Source of the DNA: Portulaca oleracea
Taxonomy: Eukaryota; Streptophyta; Magnoliopsida; Caryophyllales; Portulacaceae
DNA length: 64,000 nt
Direction of reading: 5' to 3'
Assembly: GCA_029582165.1 (NCBI GenBank)
Contig: CM055882.1
Span: forward strand, 23,097,367-23,161,366
Positions 1 to 9,738 of the stretch are shown here, piece by piece. A program made the position numbers and the translations under genes. The notes under the pieces were generated by a model that worked only from the letters and a program-made list of their open reading frames with translations, did no database searches and was not told the DNA's origin. Every line of letters starts with the position of its first letter. Position 1 is the stretch's first letter.

Positions 1-900
1 ACTTACATCGCCAAGCATTTGATCTCTCCTCTCCCCGTGTTACACTCTAAAGGTTTCCTTGAAACCCAAAGAGCAACACCCCACACATTTTTCCTATGAA
101 CTCCATATAGGGAAAATGCACCGGGGCGAGAACACCTGGTACCCTATTCATCTCCCTAAACCTAGAAAAACCCTGAATCTAAAAGCCATGGTTAGGCTCA
201 TCCCGCATCTGTATGTCATGTGAATTAATCCTGTAAAAAGTTGAGTCCAAGTGACTAGCCCGATCATGAGTAGAACGTCATTCTAGCCCGTAGATCAAAT
301 GGGACGGATCGCCAAACCTGCACGGGTTTGTGCTGGCCTAGTTGGACTCACTGTGGAATCCTGTCTGTGCCTATTTGAAAGGGGGGGAATTACAGTTCAA
401 ACCCAGACGGGTTTTGGGCTTGTTTTTCTTCTCCTTCCACTTCGGGCCAAACTGTTCGACATCGCACACCCAATCCTCTTACTATTGATCCTATTCGGCC
501 CTTTATGACGCTCCTTGAGTCAGATGCCCAATGAGTATCAGTCCTGTCAGTCATCGTGCTAGGTCCATATAGAGTTAGGACATGCACTCCCATAAAAGTG
601 GGTGAGTCACCCTTGTGTAAGCATATAGGCGTCATGTCCATGTCCTAGGTTCATATAGGTCCATTAAGTCATGCATACATTGGGCGGGTGGCGTAAAGGT
701 TCTTTCGAGCACTAGTCAGTTTCCATGCAGGCAAGATAACAGATCATCTCCGAGCCCGCATCCGTGACCCGCAAACCGGCAGACTCATTCACAATCCCAA
801 CTACAGACCGCCTGCCCAATCCAGTGAATCCAATGAATCCACCATGGCCACTAGCGTGCCTAGCCCCCCTCAGAAAACTGTTGAGACTAATTCCATCCAA
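1..900 (+). other. Leader region of element D
   Basis: Noncoding sequence just downstream of the missing 5' LTR. About the first 250 bases match, with gaps, element C around 46,720-46,960: both have a 'gcatttg...cgctcctctcc' stretch, a GTGTTACA/GTGTCACA block and an ACCGGGGCGA block in the same order. This supports common descent of the C and D leaders. Copies of the D palindrome core (CAGACGGGTT) occur near 311 and 394. Short ORFs here have no recognisable domain and I regard them as chance. Confidence 0.55.
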
Positions 901-904
901 CGGA

Positions 905-2170
905 GGCCGTAAACCTTTCTTACTTTCAGTTTAACTTTCTTCACTTAGAAAAATCTGGACGAAATCTCAAAAGTTTTTGAAACCTTTTCCTTCAAACCTT
1001 CTGATTTTGAGAAAAGTTATGAAAGTTGTATCTGACTGCTTTGACTATCTTAGAAAGTATAAATGTGCGTGCCAAAAATCTTTGGGCTAAGTTTAGTTGA
1101 TTGAGCCCCATCCCGTGAGTCCACATTGCCTAAATTTTGAATTGATCACTTTTATCAATTCCATGATCCCTTGAGTAACTCACCCATTAGTTGCATCTCT
1201 AGAACTTGTTTTGCATCTTGCTTGAGACTACACATTTTCATTGCACGCTGTGACAAAGTGATTAAGGCATTCGATTTTATTTTGATAAGCTACATAGCTA
1301 AATAGCCTTCCTTACATTATGTTTACCGTTCTTTTTGCCCCGCCTAGCCTTTGTTTATCCTTTTTTCATGATTGAACCCTGACAATACGAGCCTTGGCCT
1401 CTAATATCCAGTATCCCTTTGTCTTGCTTGGTTGGATGAGAGTTTGTCTTTTTTTTTTGGAAGTTTGGGAGAATCTGAAAGTCCCATATCTTGAGCGATT
1501 GGTATTTGGTTATGTTGTTCATATATTATATCAAAGTCGAAGATTCCATAGATAATCTTCTCCCTGATCACCCACAAAAAAAAAACAAAAAAAAAGTAGA
1601 AAAAAAGAAAAAAAAAAGAAAAGAGTTTCAAAAATAAAAGGGTGATTAGGGAGATTAAATTTAAAGTTCAGAAAACTTTGACCTGGTTGAGATGTTTCAG
1701 GGTGAAAGGTGAAATGCCTTGCATACATTAAGCAAGAAGGAGAGTTCAGAGTGTTTTATTCGTTGAAAATCAATCCAAGCATGGCTCTTAACTCCTCATT
1801 CCCAAATTTTACGGCTCCTTACCCTAACCTAAGCCCCGTTGCAACCCGAAAAAGTCTTTTTGATTGTCACTTGTGCATTGCATACCAGTAGTGGAGAGTG
1901 AGGTTCTTACCAAGCTTATGGTAGTTTGTCTCTATTGGTTTGAGTATGAGAAAACACACATACATTTTCAAAATTGAGTGTTTGAGTGTTTGTTCTTTCC
2001 TATGTGAGGTTCGCTCTTTTTAACTGACCTACGTCCATAACTAACCGCGCACATTTGCGTTATTCTTAAGACTGTTGGCGGATTTATGCCTCTGAAGTAC
2101 TTGTTCTCTCCTTTGGGATTCGAAAATTTCTTCCTATCTCTTTCGAACTGAGTTTTGATCTTGTCCATAT
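905..2170 (+). other. Athila-type 3' UTR segment embedded in element D
   Basis: This stretch aligns in long blocks with the reverse complement of the region between the env-like ORF and the 3' LTR of element B (about 36,110-37,640). Shared blocks include the 'aaacctttcttactttcag' start, the 'tgagtccacattgcctaaa' block, the 'gttgcatctctagaacttg' block and the A/T-rich run near 1,450-1,630. Element A carries a more distant version at about 57,600-58,500. It is in the sense orientation of D and lacks an LTR, primer site or ORF, so it is a captured or recombined piece and not a nested element. The left and right joins, near 905 and 2,170, are estimated by eye. Confidence 0.75.
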
Positions 2171-2629
2171 TAATCTTTGTGCGTGCTTGTTGAACTGATT
2201 TTGTTTCGACCGAAAATTCCTTATCCCAGAATGTTTCAGCAGCACATAGAAAATCCCAATATCAAATGTCTTCGCCAAATCAGCTCGACGCATTTGTAGC
2301 GTTTAATTCTCATCTTTTTATTATTTTGGTCTTTTTTTCGTTTGGGGAAGTGGGAGTAATCCCACCATGTAGATTGCATATCGCATTGCATTATTATGCA
2401 TAAGGGTACATGAAAATAAAAGAAGTGCATTACATAACATCGTTACTGCATAAGCGTCACATCAGTAGTTCGCACTAGTACAAAAAAAAAAAGAGAAAAA
2501 AAAAGAAGAAAAAGCAAAAAAAAGAAAAAAAGACGTTGTTTCATCATTGCATTGCATTGTCCTAAGTGCATAATAAAGAGTCATACATAGCGTTACATAG
2601 GTTCGTTGCATAAAGGCCCTGCATCCTCA
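2171..2629. other. Noncoding spacer of element D
   Basis: No coding signal. It contains repeated 'gcattgcatt' type words, an A-rich run near 2,480-2,530 and the words ACATAACAT and GCATAAG, similar in style to the GCAT-rich spacer of element C near 50,690-51,000. It ends at the stop codon of the antisense pseudogene. Confidence 0.5.
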
Positions 2630-5240
2630 TCATGCCAGACCTCCGCCGCCGCCGCTGGCGCTATCAGCCCCATGGGCTCCGCTTCCACCAGCTCCAAAGT
2701 AAGTGTCCCATTGATAGTAGGAGGAGTCTACCACCTCTGTATCACCACCTGAGCCAGACAAGTGCAACACTTCGGTACTGCCTACATTAAGCCAAGAGTG
2801 TTCTGGAACCTGCCACTCTTGATTATCTCCAGGCCACCCCTGTGGAGCAGGCCAAGAAGTTCTTACTACAGGCTATGGGACAGGCCATCCCGACCATTCC
2901 TGAGTTTGTGTTCCCCATCCAGACGTTCGAGGCTGCTCCAAACCCCCTTGCGAAGGAGTAACGGGTACAACGGGTTGAGACGGAAGCACTGATGAGGCGT
3001 CATCTACGACGACACGATTATACCCCCCAGATGCACCCGAATCACTGCAAAGCACCACAGTAGGATCGACCGCCGCAAAGGAAGTGCCATAACCTAAATC
3101 CATGGTCGGTGCAGGAGACGCAGGAACATACCCAGGCATTCCATAAGGGTACTGGGGCGAAGGATGAGAGGGTTGACGCCTAGACCCCGAATGATGAGAT
3201 TCTGAAGGAGTACCTAAATGCAGTGAAATGCCTTCTTGCTCGCCGCACACAGCTCCACCAACAGCGCTAGACTCGGAGCATGTCTCCACCACGAAGCTGG
3301 GGGTGCCACGCCGAGAGCCGCGGCTCCGGCGAGAATTCCCATGATCATGAGACCTCACCTGATGCCCGTGCTCACCTAAAGACATGGAGGATATGCTGTT
3401 CTCCACAGACCGCTGAAAGTCGTGGCCAAAACCCGTGTCTCCGTAGTAGGAACTGGTTGAATGACTATCCTCGAGTAAAATACCTTTCCCACGGTCATCG
3501 TGAGCTGGCATGCCGTGCTCGCCTACTCCTCTCCCGTGCCTTTGAGAGCACCTCACCCCCATAAGACCGCCTCGCGTCAGCCATGAAGGAAGAATGTCGA
3601 GGAGGGTCCCTCTGCTCCGACCGGCCACGAGGCACGTGCGCATCTGAACGGCGAGGAGGATCCACAGGACGAGACTGTGCATCATCATCCACGTCTGCGT
3701 CCCCAACCACAGAACCTGCAAGGTCTTTCTCGCGAGCCCATTTAAGTGTGAAGTAATTTTTGAGAAAGCCTTTCGCTTGTTTCCATCGCCACTGCACAGA
3801 ATGAGGAAATTGGTCAAAGTTTGAGCAAATTACAACTAAGCAAGGAAAAAAAGGGAATCATCTACCGGCTTTCCCAGGATCTTCTCTAGTTCCGGTTTAA
3901 TGTCTTCACTAGTCGCCCTTGGGTAACCGCAAACTGTGTCCCTAGAACTGCTCTGGCTCTTCTCGTCATCCTTGCAATAGGGGCCCGACTGCAACAAGCA
4001 AAGAATTGGTCATATTAGGCGGTAATAAAAGGGACATAAAAGAGTAAATAGAGGTCTTTTTCCCCACCTTTCTGAAGGCCAGGCGGTCCCGATATTGTTC
4101 CCATTCCTCCCAGAATTGGTCGGGCGATGCCATCGATGCATGGTTAGTATACCAAGAACCCCTCTTAGCTGCTACAAACGCCTCGGCATGCAAGGCTTGC
4201 GGATCGTTCATGGTCTCAGGAGGGTCTGATGGTATTATCCACCTTTCATGGCCCAGGGTCTGCCTCGTAAGCCTCTCACCAAGGCTCCAGACCCAACCGG
4301 ACGGGCTCTCCATCACCAAGCGCAGGGTACTATCCCTATGCGCCGCATTTCGTGAGGGGACAAAATCTTGCGGAATATTGAAGCCAACCCAGGCATTCCA
4401 ATTGACGTCATCCTGCACAAGTGAAGGAAACATAAGCACCAAAGAAATTCAAGAGAAATTACATGAAAGATATACCTCTTCAAAGTGATCCAAGATGCGG
4501 CGCAACTCATCTAAGCTCCCAAATGGCTTCTTCTTCTGCTCGAGGTAGTTTTTGTGCCACCGTTCTGCTGCGGGCACTGTTTGGACATGTCGGGTAGGGA
4601 TAGTGAATCCCTTAATATACTCATACCCCCATACCTGCAAATAAGTCAATACCGAAACTCACGATATAGGAAAAAGAGAGAAATGCATGTAAAAGAGAAG
4701 CGTCTCGAAGATTACCTCGAGCACCTTCCACATGCTCGGGTCGCTCATCTCCCGCGGACTCTCCGGTGCGAAGAACGGGTCCACGCGTCGATGCAGGCCG
4801 CGCACACCAACAATGCGAATGAAGTTAGCATAAGCAGCCTTCGCCCAGTTCCGGTGAATGACCTGCTCTAGATCAAGGAGGTTTTTCATCCAGGTCAAGT
4901 AAACATCGTCTCCTCGGTTGGCAAACATCGTGGTCGAATTCGACATCTTGACCACCCCAGCGTAGCCCGGTAATCATCACAAAGTCGACAGGGGTTATGG
5001 CCATTTCTCCCACAGGGAGGTGGAAGGTGTTAGTGGAATCCCAGATCTCTCCGCGAGCGCACGCCCCATTACCCGTGGTGTACAAGGTTCCCAGGCCTTG
5101 ACACATTTCCAGAAGAGGTCGAATCCTGACTCTTCTAAAAGTGTAAGCGCCCAATTATCTTCTGCAAAATGCTCCACCACCTTGATCGGTTTCCGCATAT
5201 TGCCACCAGTTCTAAGGGAGTCCTCCTGAGGATCCACCAT
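2630..5240 (-). pseudogene. Antisense plant mobile domain (PMD, MAIN-like) gene inside element D, disrupted
   Basis: Reading the minus strand from an ATG at 5240, five exons can be joined with phase-0 introns that all start GT and end AG: introns 4635-4715, 4413-4475, 3989-4067 and 3792-3865. The key PMD motif, FHLPVGEMAIT followed by MITGL, lies near 5,020-4,970; a WGYEYIKGF block starts exon 2 and a WNAWVGF block starts exon 3. The last exon encodes a long Ser/Gly/Pro/Trp-rich tail. Damage: the conserved FHLP block is in a different frame from both the start and the rest of exon 1, so two compensating frameshifts lie near 5,050 and 4,955. A third lies about 3,490-3,570. A TAG at 2873-2875 cuts the tail, which otherwise reads open to a TGA at 2630-2632. 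PMD proteins of Arabidopsis (MAIN, MAIL1) are nuclear and help silence transposons; PMD-type extra ORFs in antisense are known in Tat-lineage retrotransposons. Function of this copy is unlikely. Confidence 0.8.
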
Positions 5241-5344
5241 AAAAATTCAAAAAAGAGACAAGTCCCTACGGCAACCTATCAGGTGATCCCTAATTTAGCA
5301 AAAGCTAAATTAAGCTTCCACTAAATTAGGGGGCTAAGGAAAAA

Positions 5345-5850
5345 AATCATGCTTTTTACGGCACAACCAGACGGGTTCCTCAAGAGTTGGGCCTCACTTT
5401 TCGGCCCACCCAAGAAAATTGGGCCTCGCTGTTTTCGGCCCACCAAAGAAAACCCAGACGGGTTCCCCTGAGGGCTGGGCCTCGTTTTTTCGGCCCACCC
5501 AAGAAAAGTGGGTTGGGCCTCGTTTTTTTGGCCCACTAAAGTAAACGCAAACGGGTTCCCCAGAAGGCTGGGCCTCGTTTTTTCGGCCCACCCATTTAAA
5601 ACGCAGTCGGGTTTCTATTTCTAAAAATTGGGCTTCGCTTTTCGGCCCACCCAAGGGAAAGGGCCGTATGCAGGAACCCAGACGGGTTCTTAGCACCAAA
5701 AAGGGACGGGCCGCTCACTTTCCGGCCCAACTATAGTGGATTCACGAGAACAAGGCTGGGCCGCCCAATTTTTCGGACTGACCCAGACGGGTTCCAACTC
5801 AAATGGGCTCAATTTTTTTCGATTATTTCAGGCAAACTCACACGGGTTCA
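5345..5850. repeat. Palindrome array 1 of element D (CAGACGGGTT and GGGCC/GGCCC pairs)
   Basis: About seven copies of the quasi-palindrome AACCCAGACGGGTT (variants near 5360, 5449, 5546, 5600, 5677, 5782 and 5830) alternate with about eight copies of a second inverted pair, GGGCCTCGTTTTTTCGGCCC and variants (near 5388, 5421, 5480, 5515, 5570, 5628, 5706 and 5757). Spacing is irregular, roughly 60-100 bp, so this is not a simple tandem repeat. Translation of the reverse strand gives repeated Asn-Pro-Ser-Gly words that could be mistaken for a protein. TGGGCC/GGCCCA is also the plant site II (TCP-binding) core, which is established; whether it acts here is unknown. Confidence 0.8.
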
Positions 5851-6429
5851 TTATGCAAAAAAAAAAAAAAAAGGCCTATCGTCCTCGGTTCTGTAAGGCT
5901 CGATTTGAACAATACGGGTAATCGACATAAATTACTTCATTATTTATTAGCTAAATCAACAAGCTAGAATTAAACATTTCTACTTGCAAATTTATGCTAT
6001 GATTAAAGAGCAAAGTCAGGAAGAAGGCATTACCCGGACATGTGAATGCTTGTGCCATATGTGATTCCACGGTTCGGGCACCAATATGTATGGTTCCCAA
6101 CCCGGCCTAGGAGTCCATGCTCGCCGGGAGGACATTTCATGTGCCCAATTTGTTGCATGGGGTTGAACGGGCGGATCCCTAACTTTTCTAACCATTGCTT
6201 CCTAACTAGTGAATGAATGATTTTTTGAGCAAGAAATGGAAGTAGAAGGATGAGATATGTGATTAAGGGTGTGAAGAGGCCCCTTTTTATAAGGGAAGTG
6301 GATGCATGCACACCACACAAATGGCCAACCGGCGGGTCCCAGCAGCAAGATCATGGAGGGCATGCATTGGCCGAGAATCTATCCTAAAATCTATCCATGC
6401 ATTGGCCGAAAAAAAAAAAAGAGAAAAGA

Positions 6430-6790
6430 GAAAGACCAGGCCAGACGGGTTCTTTGCGCAATATATCGGCCCAAGAAGCGGGCCTCGCATTCGCAGGCCC
6501 AACGCAGGAAGAGGGGACCTCAGACGGGTTCCGGCCCAAATGCAGGCCCAAACGCAGACGGGTTCCTGCTTGGCCCAAAATGTAGGCCCAACGCAACGAG
6601 GCCAGACGGGTTCTTGCTTGGCCCAATCTGCCGGCCCAGTGCATGCAGCCAAAATGGAAAAGAAGAGAAAATGGAAAAGAACTCAGACGGGTTCTTGCTG
6701 GGCCTAAAATACCGGCCCAATCCCATAGCAGCCAAAGTGGGCTTTGCAATTGCAAGCCCAATTCGCGACTTCAGACAGGTTTTCAGAGCC
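6430..6790. repeat. Palindrome array 2 of element D
   Basis: Six more copies of the CAGACGGGTTC core (near 6442, 6523, 6555, 6602, 6683 and a degenerate one at 6773), each followed within about 10-40 bases by GGCCCA or GGCCTA. The array lies just upstream of the 194-bp tandem repeat. Between arrays 1 and 2 (5,851-6,430) and between array 2 and the tandem repeat (6,790-7,020) I see no gene; the short ORFs there are products of the repeats. Confidence 0.75.
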
Positions 6791-7020
6791 AAAGCGAGCC
6801 TAAATTCGTCGCTCTAATTCAAGCCCAAAGCAATGGCAACCTTAAGCCCATTTCCGAAAGCTGAAGCACAACTGACAGGTAAATTCTCTGACTCGCTTTG
6901 ATTTTCAGGTAAACTGATGCTCTCCTCCTCTGTTTTGCAGGACAATGCACGAGATACGTTGGTCGTCAGGCGGTTACAAAAGACGAACTCATCTTCAGCG
7001 GCCGTCATCGGGCCCTCACA

Positions 7021-8345
7021 ATGCGATGACCCCCTTTTCAGCATACAGACACAGGTCTTGCACTCCACGGCGAAATGAAGTGCATGATCTTCGGTCAGCT
7101 TTACGGAAGAAACTAAGCTGGCCAACCAACATCGGCGCAGGACCAAGCTTCCAAGCGTCACCTCGGTCCGCCTCACGGCGAAATGAAGCGGATCGGCCCC
7201 GACCGGCTTTACGGAAGAAACTAAGCAGGTCAACCCATACAGACACAGGTCTTGCACTCCACGGCGAAATGAAGTGCATGATCTTCGGTCAGCTTTACGG
7301 AAGAAACTAAGCTGGCCAACCAACATCGGCGCAGGACCAAGCTTCCAAGCGTCACCTCGGTCCGCCTCACGGCGAAATGAAGCGGATCAACCCCGACCGG
7401 CTTTACGGAAGAAACTAAGCAGGTCAACCCATACAGACACAGGTCTTGCACTCCACGGCGAAATGAAGTGCATGATCTTCGGTCAGCTTTACGGAAGAAA
7501 CTAAGCTGGCCAAACAACATCAGCGCAGGACCAAGCTTCCAAGCGTCACCTCGGTCCGCCTCACGGCGAAATGAAGCGGATCAACCCCGACCGGCTTTAC
7601 GGAAGAAACTAGCGGTCAGTCAACCCATACAGACACAGTCTTGCACTCCGGCGAAATGAAGTGCATGATCTTGATCGGCTTTACGGAAGAAACTAAGCGA
7701 GCCAACCAACATCGCGAGACCAAGCTTCCAAGCGTCACCTCGGTCCGCCTCACGGCGAAATGAAGCGGATCAACCCCGACCGGCTTTACGGAAGAAACTA
7801 AGCAGGTCAATCCATACAGACACATGTCTTGCACTCCACGGCGAAATGAAGTGCATGATCTTCGGTCAGCTTTACGGAAGAAACTAAGCAGGCCAACCAA
7901 CATCGGCGCAGGACCAAGCTTCCAAGCGTCACCTCGGTCCGCCTCACGGCGAAATGAAGCGGATCAACCCTGACCGGCTTTACGGAAGAAACTAAGCAGG
8001 TTAACCCATACAGACACAGGTCTTGCACTCCACGGCGAAATGAAGTGCATGATCTTCGGTCAGCTTTATGGAAGAAACTAAGCTGGCCAACCAACATCGG
8101 CGCAGGACCAAGCTTCCAAGCGTCACCTCGGTCCGCCTCACGGTGAAATGAAGCGGATCAACCCCGACCGGCTTTACGGAAGAAACTAAGCAGGTCAACC
8201 CATTCAGACACAGGTCTTGCACTCCACGGCGAAATGAAGTGCACGACCTTGATCTACCTCACGGCGAAATGAGGCAGATCAATTCGGTCAGCTTTACGGA
8301 AGAAACTAAGCAGGCCAAACAACATCGGCACAGGACCAAGCTTCC
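7021..8345. repeat. 194-bp tandem repeat in the 3' noncoding part of element D
   Basis: The word CGGCGAAATGAAGTGCATGA recurs at about 7071, 7265, 7459, 7652, 7842, 8036 and 8230, giving periods of 194, 194, 193, 190, 194 and 194. Each unit is itself made of two related halves of about 97 bp; both contain CGGCGAAATGAAG and then GCTTTACGGAAGAAACTAAG. The units are very similar, with small deletions in the 7,610-7,720 copy, which points to recent amplification. Minus-strand ORFs here repeat the same Val-Ser-Ser-Val-Lys words and are not genes. Tandem arrays at this position, just before the polypurine tract, are known in Ogre/Tat elements and can seed satellite DNA. Confidence 0.9.
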
Positions 8346-8432
8346 AAGCGCCAACCAGCTTCAGAACAGGCTTCTGATTCATATCCAAGATCATCAAGAC
8401 TACTTTGATCATCGTTTTACTCAAACTCGATC

Positions 8433-8447
8433 AAAGTGGGGGCTATC
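8433..8447 (+). other. Polypurine tract of element D
   Basis: The sequence AAAGTGGGGG followed by CTATC lies directly before the LTR start TGTAGACACC. Element C has the same AAAGTGGGGG just before its 3' LTR, with matching bases upstream (ACTCGATC). This is the expected plus-strand primer site. Confidence 0.8.
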
Positions 8448-9667
8448 TGTAGACACCGGATTTTGTACCGGTATTAGTTTTAGTTGTTTGTAAAAATAAG
8501 CTAGCCGAATAGTTTAGTAGCATGCAAACCCATTTCTTTTCTAGCCCGAGAGCAAGCAAAATAGCCCAGGAATTACGGTCCAAACCGGCTGAGTTCGGTA
8601 GGGCCAAAGCCTGTCTCGGTGGCAGAACCCGTCTGGGTTCTTTGGGCTGAGCATGGCTCGGCTCGTGGCTCCCGTCTGGGTTGTTGGGCCAGACACAGTT
8701 CTTCCGTCGTCGCGGCTAAAACCTAAACCCTAAACGCACCCCCTGCTCCCCCTACTCCACTATAAATTAAACCCTTTCTTCCCTTTCAAAAACACACCAT
8801 GGTATGCTAGAGTATTGACACTAGCATATTCTCTCCACCTTCTCTCTCCTCTTGCATGCTGCTTTACTAAAGGTTAGCATAGTTGATGTAAAACATGTAG
8901 TAATTTATAGAACTCTCTTTTTTTTATATTTTCATTGTTTTGCATGATTTTAATGATAAATTTGTGAAATTCATATTTAATTCCTCCCTTTTAGCTTTTG
9001 TTTTGCTTTAATTTAATTCTAGTAGAGTCTATTCGTTGAATAGGCGGATCTGATGATTTTAATTGTCAAATCCGTAACCTTACCCCCGAATCCATCTTTG
9101 GATTCGCAGGCCGGAGTCTGTGTTTTAATGGTTTGTTGTTTTTCTCCTAAAATTCAACTGGCGACTCCTTTTTTTTGTGCTTTGGTGTTTACCCCTTCTT
9201 TTTTATGATTTTTGACCTAATTTGTGTTCAACGCCAAAGATAATCCGGTTTGGTTCAATCCATGAACCCAGGCGGGTTCCTGCCCTCTTTTCACTCTCTT
9301 TTGCTTCGTCGCTTTATTCGGTAAAATTCGTCGATAGCGCAGGGAACCCGGCTTGGTTCCTGTCCTCTTTTCTCTCTTTGTTTTTTCCTTTTCGTGGGAT
9401 TTTGCAGCCATGAACCCGTCTTGGTTCAGAATGAACTCAGACGGGTTCCTTTGTTGTTCTCCCTTCCTTTTTTTTTTTTTGTCTCTTTCTTTCTTCTATT
9501 TTAAAAGGTGAATCTAGGGCCGGGCGCATAATTCGTTTTTAACCTGCTAACGAAAACATTCTTAAAGGTTCAACGTTATTTAAGGTTAAGCAATCCTAGT
9601 CGGCTTCCAATCACTCCTTAAGTAGCGCCGCGAAAAAAGGTCATCGATCAATTTTTCGGGGTCTACA
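8448..9667 (+). repeat. 3' LTR of element D
   Basis: Starts TGTAGACACC and ends CTACA, 1,220 bp. It holds a TATA box at 8761 and palindromes of the element's own type, for example GAACCCGTCTGGGTTC near 8625 and variants near 8672, 9260, 9344, 9412 and 9433. The 5' LTR is outside the window, so LTR divergence cannot be judged. Confidence 0.8.
8761..8767 (+). promoter_or_regulatory. TATA box of element D LTR
   Basis: TATAAAT preceded by a C-rich stretch and a telo-box-like word (AAACCCTAA near 8,727-8,735). Position about 310 bp into the LTR suits a U3 promoter, with transcription expected about 30 bp downstream. Sequence match only. Confidence 0.55.
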
Positions 9668-9738
9668 ATGTGACCTTGCGTGCAAATGATAATGCTAAAA
9701 AAACAATAAATTAAATGTTCAACATTATGCACCTGCAA

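Larger units (their letters stand above)
1..9667 (+). mobile_element. Element D: non-autonomous Tat/Ogre-like LTR retrotransposon, 5' LTR outside the window
   Basis: The right end is a complete LTR (8448-9667) starting TGTAGACACC and ending CTACA, preceded by a polypurine tract. Element C (44806-54365) has nearly the same polypurine tract and LTR start, and bases 1-300 resemble the DNA that follows C's primer binding site. The window therefore opens a few hundred bases inside D, just after its 5' LTR. I find no gag, protease, reverse transcriptase or integrase in the sense strand, so D needed enzymes from other copies. Its content is an Athila-derived segment, an antisense plant-mobile-domain pseudogene, two palindrome arrays and a 194-bp tandem repeat. 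Its right flank (9668 on) lies inside the last visible part of the gene of element E, so D inserted into E. The TSD cannot be tested because the left end is missing. Assignment to Tat/Ogre is inferred from the ends and general layout. Confidence 0.8.

Noticed and set aside
5321..5699. Minus-strand ORFs of 71-101 codons rich in NPSG words
   Set aside because: They arise from the palindrome array and appear in overlapping frames.
6287..6864. Overlapping ORFs on both strands, up to 171 codons
   Set aside because: Shadow frames through the second palindrome array; no domain.
6814..8222. Several minus-strand ORFs of 73-170 codons
   Set aside because: They are translations of the 194-bp tandem repeat, with the same words in each unit and no domain.
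9668..9672. ATGTG as target duplication of element D
   Set aside because: Only the right flank is inside the window, so it cannot be tested.
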